Positions 9,964 to 14,607 of a DNA stretch of 14,607 nt are shown piece after piece (positions within the stretch are counted from its first letter, which is position 1; every line of letters starts with the position of its first letter). The notes beneath the pieces are model-generated. The model searched no databases and was not told where the DNA came from. It worked only from the letters and a program-made list of their open reading frames with translations. The translations under genes and the position numbers were made by a program. Origin of the DNA: Saccoglossus kowalevskii (Eukaryota; Hemichordata; Enteropneusta; Harrimaniidae); assembly GCF_000003605.2 (NCBI RefSeq), contig NW_003116946.1, positions 41,613 through 56,219 of the forward strand, in the 5' to 3' direction.

Positions 9964-10060
9964 CGTTTGTCGTTAAAACAACGGAGTGCCAACTAGAACT
10001 AGAATAATATATTAACAAACTACATGTGCATCACCAGCATCAAGTCAGCCATCTTTGAAT
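9964..10060 (-). other. DCAF4: Predicted non-coding first exon of DCAF4
   Basis: Bounded at its 3' end by the donor CAAACG/gtaagt. The upstream limit is not visible and is set arbitrarily near the CRE. It contains a ten-codon upstream reading frame (10020-10052, MADLMLVMHM then TAG) beginning in an AAGATGGC context, which also resembles a YY1 site. No long frame crosses it, so translation of DCAF4 should start in the next exon. Confidence 0.6.
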
Positions 10061-10067
10061 GACGTCA
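10060..10067. promoter_or_regulatory. CRE palindrome TGACGTCA
   Basis: An exact full cAMP-response element (CREB/ATF site) between the two divergent starts. Its symmetry and position suit control of both genes. Binding is inferred from the motif only. Confidence 0.6.
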
Positions 10068-10087
10068 TTATGCGCGTAAGTCCTGCG

Positions 10088-10093
10088 CACGTG
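10088..10093. promoter_or_regulatory. E-box CACGTG upstream of RRP15
   Basis: A canonical MYC/MAX-type E-box 17 nt before the RRP15 ATG. Such sites are typical of ribosome-biogenesis gene promoters in animals. A second CACGTG lies just inside intron 1 at 10293-10298. Confidence 0.55.
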
Positions 10094-10109
10094 AATAAAA
10101 TTGCACAAA

Positions 10110-13100
10110 ATGGCAGCTCCCATGAAACAGAGAAAACTAAAACGAAGATCGAAGCCCTTCGTGAAGATTTCCTATGATTCAGGAAGCGAAGCTGACGTTG
10201 AAAGTGAGAATGAAGTAATAGGTAAGAACTGTTTGTTGACAGACTAAGCGCAGTTTTCGTATTTTTTTCAGATGATAACAATTCATTGATGACACGTGCG
10301 TTCAAGACCCTTGCAAGGTTATTTACAAATAAACACGCAGTATTCTCGCAGATTTGACATATGTGTCTTAGAGAGGGAGGACGTTCATCAGCTTACCCAA
10401 TTCATGTGTGTGTTGGGGGGGGGCACGCACAAACGAATTACGGTGGATCATGGGGTTAAAACAGTAGGAGAGTTAACTGTTTCAAATCCTGTTGGAGTCT
10501 TGTACAATTCTTACATACATCTTGTTATTATTTTTCAAAACTCTTTTTGCTGTACTTATCCTAAGTAAATCTTTTTACACGGAGGCAATAAAGTTATTAT
10601 TATTATATTATTTTTAAGTCTTATTATTTTATTGCAGTATAACACCAATACAACACAAAACACACAAGTAATAAAAAACTTGAAAAATTATTTATAAGAC
10701 AATGGGAAAATAAAGTGTATCGGTGTAAGGCAGAAAAACGTACATTATGCATTCGCTGATTGAATGTTATTAATTTAATGACGTTGGTACACTAGATTAA
10801 GCTCAATATGCCATATTCTTATATACTGTAAACTGTATCATCTTTAATGTTCACAGATAGTTTTATGATTGCTCAACTACATATAAATATGTTTATAAAA
10901 CATTTATAACATTGGCAACTTTCTGCTTCACTGCACTGAGTACAAAAAAGTTAGACAAGTAAATGCCAAAAATAAACAAAGAACTTGCTGAACATTTAAA
11001 AAAAACACATTTAAATTGTAAGAGTTTATTTTATACACTGAAAACGAAAATTGTGTGAATAACTTTGTAAATAAGTAACCACTGTCTAAAAAAACACTGA
11101 ATGTCACTTCCCAGAACCCAAGTTGAGTGCAGAATCTTTGAACAAAGTACTGTGAAATGGCTAATTTTCACTGGGTTTTAAATTCACAGTTTTATCATTT
11201 AGATAATGTGTTCTATGCTTAATTTTACATATTCACTGGGTTTTAATTTACACATTTTCCCGTCAGCGATTAAGCAAAATTAAAACCCAGTGAATAATTA
11301 ACCCCTTTACAGTAATAAAAATGTGCTGGTACTATTGCGAGATCAGGTATTAGTGGCCAAAGACTGTAATTTGAATTTCAAGCAAAAATTTGCATTTAAC
11401 AGTTATTTTTGCAGTTTTATTTTTGCTGAAAAAAGGAGCTTTTTACCTAGCTTGAAAACTGATGTCAAAAATGCATTGTGAGAATGTTATTTTTCACTAC
11501 AGGTTTATGTTTTAGTTTCTGTCTATCTGTATGTGCCTTTATTTGTCTATTCATAGACCCTCTACTGGAGGGTCTATGGTCTATTCAACATCATTTCTTG
11601 GTCTTCATCCTTTTTAATTAAAGTAGGTGAAAAGACAAGTTAATATGATATATACATACAGCACATTGATTTTTTTAGTTGATGTTTGATTGACTGGCGG
11701 CGATTATTGTTTTAAAAAAATGAACATTTGAATGTGTCATCAACCATTTCTTAGATACTGTAAAGGGGGTAATTATTCACTGTGTTTTAATTTAGCTTAT
11801 TTCGCTGACTGGAAAAATGCGCTAAATTAAAACACAGTGAATATGTAAAATTTAGCATAGAACACATTATCTAAATGACGAAACCGTGAATTTAAAACCC
11901 ACTGAATATGCCTGAAATGGTAAATCAGTGAAATTTAAACCCAGTGAAAATTAGTCATTTTACAGTATGCCTTGACTGATTTTGTACAAGTCATAATGAT
12001 ATACAGTACGTATGCACACATGTTTTGTTAGCTCTGCTGTCGACTTTGTCGAGCGGAGCTTATCATATGAGTGATTGTCCGTGTCAATGTTTAATTTTTT
12101 CGACTTCTTCTTGAAAACTACAAGCCTGAATGCTTTGATACTTGGTGTATATGTACCTTGGGTAGACCTCTCTCAGATTTGTTCATTTCATGATGATATC
12201 TTCAATTCTCTAATTTTGGTGAATATTTTTGTCAATTTTTGTAAAAAGTGATATTTTCAACTTCTTGTTGAAAACCGCAAGTCCAATTGCTTTAATATCA
12301 CATATATAGGTACTACATGTGGACCTCTCTCAGATTTGTTCATTTCATAATGATATCTTCAATTCTCTAATTTTGGTGAATATTTTTGTAATTTTTGTAA
12401 AAAGTGATATTTTCAACTTCTTGTTAAAAACCACAAGTCCAATTGCTTTGATATTACATATATAGGTACTACATGTGGACCTCTCTCAGATTTGTTCATT
12501 TCATGATGATATCTTTAATTCTCTAATTTTGATGAATATTTTTGTAATTTTTGGTAAAAAGTGATATTTTCGATTTTCTTGTTGAAAACCGCAAGTCCAA
12601 TTGCTTTGATATATTATACATATAGATACAACATATGGACCTCTCTCAGATTTGTTCATTTTCTAATGATATCTTCTGTTCTTTAATTGTCATGTGCATT
12701 GCTAACAGCGGAGCTATCTCAGCCGACAGGCTGCTTGTTTTTCGTTTCATTGACCTTTGTCCGACTGGTTACCATTTTTTCTCATGTTTCTTGGATACAC
12801 TTTCATTGATTTTGTTTACAAAGGAATAATCTTCAGTTACGGTAACTGTCATTCATTTTTATTCAAAAAAACTCAAATCACAAGTCACATCTGCTTTTCC
12901 CTATGCCAACTTTCTCAATTTTGTGTCCTTAATTATTAATTCAGCCAAATGCAAAAGAAAATTATATTATATACAATGACTGGTTTTCAATGAATCACTT
13001 GAAATAGTCCCAGAGTTAGATGCAAGCTTGTGTCCTATTGCTTGCTATTCCTATTGAATATTGCAGTACACTTATACTTTGCAAGTTATCTTTCATATCT

Positions 13101-13503
13101 GCATAAACATTATGAAGGCATGTCAACTAGCTATGACTCAGATAGTGGCTTTAACTAAAGACCACCTTGGAGGTTTTACTGCTGAATTGCGCGTAAATTT
13201 AATTAATCTTTTTTTTTCTCAGACAATGTGGCCGATTCTAAACATATTGGTGATACTGCTGTTAATAAAAGCAATGATACAGTCAATACTACTCCATCTG
13301 AAGATGTGACCGAAAGACTAGAAGGCAATAGTGTAATTGACAAACAAGAACAAGATGATCAAACGATGTCAGGCTGGGCTGATGCTATGTCAAAAATTTT
13401 AGGAAGAAGATCAAAAAAGAAACTCACAATACTTTCAAAATCAAGAGAAATAAAAAAAGAGAAAGAGAAGGAGAATGAAGAGAAGTTAGAAACTAAACAG
13501 AAG
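10110..13503 (+). CDS. RRP15: RRP15-like ribosome biogenesis protein, exons 1-2 (3' part outside window)
   Basis: RRP15 acts in the nucleolus in maturation of the large ribosomal subunit precursor. Exon 1 is 10110-10221 (MAAPMKQRKLKRRSKPFVK, then an acidic Ser/Glu segment) and ends ATAG/gtaaga in phase 1. Exon 2 is 13223-13503, with a long pyrimidine tract before TTTCTCAG. The junction forms Asp38. Exon 2 carries GWADAMSKILGRRSKKKLTI (88-107), matching human GWADAMAKVLNKK....PTILVKNK, then the Lys/Glu-rich helix KKEKEKENEEKLE. Its donor is AGAAG/gtaatt in phase 0. The window holds 131 residues, a little under half of a human-sized protein (282). I found no further exon before 14607. The ATG lies in ACAAAATGGCAGC, close to the TISU initiator context of short 5'UTRs. 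Confidence 0.94.
10560..10615 (+). mobile_element. Probable 3' tail of a non-LTR retroelement or SINE
   Basis: An A-rich GGAGGCAATAAAG (AATAAA at 10587-10592) runs straight into TTATTATTATTATATTATTTTT. An ATT microsatellite tail after an internal polyadenylation signal is typical of non-LTR element 3' ends. The upstream boundary is unclear; it may reach back to about 10290. No reverse transcriptase coding remains. Confidence 0.45.
11150..11965. mobile_element. Foldback MITE with nested palindromic arms
   Basis: TA (11148-11149) precedes CTGTGAAATGGCTAATTTTC; the right end is GAAAATTAGTCATTTTACAG followed by TA (11966-11967). The arms (about 11150-11314 and 11756-11965) are inverted copies; both contain ATTTAGATAATGTGTTCTA. 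Each arm also holds its own hairpin: CACTGGGTTTTAATTT with AAATTAAAACCCAGTG on the left, CACTGTGTTTTAATTTAGC with its complement on the right. The right arm is about 45 bp longer because of an extra CACTGGGTTT-type unit. The roughly 440-bp centre has no coding potential. TA target duplication suggests a Tc1/mariner-like transposase in trans. Confidence 0.85.
11545..11587. repeat. Perfect 11-bp hairpin between 9-bp direct repeats
   Basis: CATAGACCCTC (11552-11562), loop TACTG, GAGGGTCTATG (11568-11578). The unit is bracketed by GTCTATTCA at 11545-11553 and 11579-11587, the first copy overlapping the hairpin start by two bases. It lies in the centre of the foldback element. Confidence 0.8.
12029..12740. 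mobile_element. Element with ~157-bp tandem core repeats
   Basis: The core array 12101-12700 has three full units and one partial unit. Units start at 12101, 12258, 12414 and 12571, each with CCTCTCTCAGATTTGTTCAT about 66 bp in. Short ends flank it: TAGCTCTGCTGT (12029-12040) and its one-mismatch inverse ACAGCGGAGCTA (12705-12716). The left end forms a 12-bp bulged hairpin (12031-12059), and CAGCCGACAGGCTG (12720-12733) forms a hairpin past the right end. Central arrays of about 160 bp with structured ends are known in non-autonomous Helitron/Helentron-like and bivalve 'pearl' elements; assignment here is inference. Confidence 0.7.
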
Positions 13504-13654
13504 GTAATTTTTTTTGTCCTGGGTGCTAGACAAATATCACTGAGTTGATATACCAGTATTACTGTAAAAGTGTTTTAAATTCACTACGTTCAATTACCCA
13601 CCATAGACTCCGGTCAGTCAAAATGACTATTTTGAACTGTAGGCATTAATCAGC
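13504..13654 (+). other. RRP15 intron 2, 5' part
   Basis: Follows the exon 2 donor. It contains TTACTGTAAAAGTG...TTTTAAATTCACTACG (13558-13588), which resembles one end of the foldback family at 11150 and may be a fragment of it. Composition shifts to GC-rich after about 13655. Confidence 0.5.
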
Positions 13655-13687
13655 GATTCTGCCGGTGACGGAGAGATAGAATCCAGG

Positions 13688-14008
13688 TCAGGGGAAGCCC
13701 CATGACCTCAAGATTCTTTTACCCCTTACGTCACGAACCCACGTGACCGAGGCCACCTGGCAGCACCACAGGTAGCCGTCCTTCACTCTTAATTTCTCTC
13801 CGCCTCGAGTGGAGATGAAATCTAGCGAGCTCTGCTGGATCGCCTGCTTTTTTTCCTGTCCGGATTTATAGCTTGGGTTGTTGCCGCTGCTCGGCATCCG
13901 ACATGGTAGCTGGTAGGATAAGTTTTCCTTGTCTTTTTTTACCCTCGTGTCGTTTTCCCCTTTGCGTGTAGTATTTTTCACAGCAAAGAAATCAAAATCC
14001 GGCGCCAC
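13688..14008 (-). CDS. Unassigned 106-aa open frame, minus strand
   Basis: Coordinates begin at a GTG, not an ATG; the frame is open upstream to about 14042, where TTACAG could act as a splice acceptor. The protein is Lys/Arg-rich (residues near 15-30 KGENDTRVKKDKENL) with a Cys/Trp-containing C-terminus (YLWCCQVASVTWVRD). No family is recognised. It may be chance in GC-rich DNA or part of the presumed mobile element. Confidence 0.2.
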   Translation of the reverse strand: MAPDFDFFAVKNTTRKGENDTRVKKDKENLSYQLPCRMPSSGNNPSYKSGQEKKQAIQQSSLDFISTRGGEKLRVKDGYLWCCQVASVTWVRDVRGKRILRSWGFP

Positions 14009-14382
14009 TACGTAGTCACCTTTTACAACTGTAATTCGTCTCCCTCATGCATGTCGTCTTTTATTTTTAATGTATTTAGCAATATATCGATGTAATGACA
14101 GCTTCAAGGCTCGCTGCCTTTTTCTTCCAGTCTCCTCGTCTTTCGAGCCGACCGTACAGTGGTCTATTCAGAATCTATCAGCATAGGACCCGCATCCGAG
14201 ATGCTTTGTCGTGGCTACGTGTGGGTTCCGGGTTTTTTTTTGCGTGAAAGCGTGTTTTTTTCACTGGAGTTCTGAGGCCTGAGATTTTCTTTCACAGCCA
14301 TCAAAATCGCTGACACTGACCGCGTCACAGCAAGGTCGCGCGTCCAGTAAACAAATCGGTTAAAGTGAGTTGCGTGTTTTGC

Positions 14383-14607
14383 ATGAGTGGAAAGTCCTCA
14401 TGCTCGGCTACCGGTACTTCATGTACCGGGACGTCGAGTAAGAGGCCCGACGGCGGAGGTACCGATATTTTCTCGGTCTCCCCCGCTGATCGGATGGCAT
14501 CCTCACAGTCTGTTTTTTCAGGCGGTGTTTTTTACCCGATTTTACCGGCTGCAGCGAGGCTGTGCCCCTGGAGGCTTTCTTCTTATTGGGCTCGTTGCGG
14601 GTCTCTT
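14383..14607 (+). CDS. Open frame running off the window, unassigned
   Basis: ATG at 14383 opens MSGKSSCSATGTSCTGTSSK and runs 75 codons to the window end without a stop. It is Ser/Thr/Gly-rich, then PDGGGTDIFSVSPADRM. It sits downstream of a GC-rich leader of several hundred bases, which would suit the first (gag-like) frame of a retroelement. No domain is visible in the part present, so this is tentative. Confidence 0.35.
   Translation, partial: MSGKSSCSATGTSCTGTSSKRPDGGGTDIFSVSPADRMASSQSVFSGGVFYPILPAAARLCPWRLSSYWARCGSL

Larger units (their letters stand above)
10053..10109. promoter_or_regulatory. Compact bidirectional DCAF4/RRP15 promoter
   Basis: Only 57 nt separate the first ATG of the DCAF4 leader from the RRP15 ATG, so the transcription starts must nearly touch or overlap. 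The interval holds a full CRE palindrome TGACGTCA (10060-10067), NRF1-like GCGCA half sites and a CACGTG E-box (10088-10093). It is locally CpG-richer than the surrounding DNA. There is no TATA box, as expected for housekeeping divergent promoters. Confidence 0.7.
10222..13222 (+). other. RRP15 intron 1 (3.0 kb, repeat-filled)
   Basis: Contains, left to right: an unused-looking acceptor/short open segment (10272-10317), a probable LINE/SINE tail (about 10560-10615), a foldback element (11150-11965) and a tandem-repeat element (12029-12740). The stretches 10620-11147 and 12741-13222 show nothing recognisable. Plus-strand open frames at 12635-12829, 12757-12939 and 13061-13309 are AT-rich and lack coding evidence. 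Confidence 0.75.
13655..14607 (+). mobile_element. GC-rich segment, possible retroelement 5' region (unassigned)
   Basis: Base composition and CpG content rise abruptly against the AT-rich intron around it, suggesting recently inserted DNA. A plus-strand frame starts at 14383 and is open to the window edge. A minus-strand frame (13688-14008, open to about 14042) also lies here. I recognise no reverse transcriptase, integrase, transposase or terminal repeat. The alternative is a CpG-rich promoter or first exon of another gene nested in the intron. Confidence 0.35.

Noticed and set aside
10045-10568. Minus-strand frame 10045-10305 and plus-strand frame 10296-10568
   Set aside because: The first is the complement of the promoter and RRP15 exon 1; the second is intronic, ends in the retroelement-like tail and shows no family match.
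12101-12700. CRISPR array
   Set aside because: The repeats are about 157 bp, contiguous with no unique spacers, in a eukaryotic intron.
13228-13548. Start of a separate gene at the ATG in RRP15 exon 2
   Set aside because: The frame is the body of RRP15 exon 2, entered by a strong acceptor at 13222 and joined in phase to exon 1; the codons after 13503 are intron read-through.

Overview
This is AT-rich animal nuclear DNA: genes split by many short introns, consensus GT-AG splice sites, AATAAA signals and short TA-flanked repeats. Splice-consistent translations recognise two conserved single-copy genes, DCAF4 and RRP15. The splice style and repeat types suggest a marine invertebrate (deuterostome or lophotrochozoan), but the sequence does not fix the species.

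Layout. 1-1524 is gene-free sequence beyond the 3' end of DCAF4. 1525-10060 is DCAF4 on the minus strand, a WD40 substrate receptor of the CUL4-DDB1 ubiquitin ligase. I reconstructed twelve coding exons that join in frame into a 540-residue protein, plus a probable non-coding first exon. Two of its introns carry minor-spliceosome (U12) signals, and one of these has AT-AC ends. 10053-10109 is a very compact bidirectional promoter. 10110 to the window end is the 5' half of RRP15 on the plus strand, a nucleolar large-subunit ribosome-biogenesis factor. Exons 1 and 2 are visible, separated by a 3-kb intron, and the rest of the gene lies beyond the window.

Repeats fill the introns. There is a nested-palindrome foldback element (11150-11965), an element with about 157-bp tandem repeats (12029-12740), two smaller elements with TACTGTAAA ends inside DCAF4 introns, a probable LINE/SINE tail (about 10560-10615), and a GC-rich segment with an open reading frame at the right edge (about 13655-14607).

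The most unusual feature is a 75-bp inverted copy of the DCAF4 exon 5 / 5' splice site region, placed in DCAF4's own 5'UTR intron. In the pre-mRNA the two copies could pair and bury that splice site. No CRISPR array, tRNA, rRNA or bacterial-type system is present.
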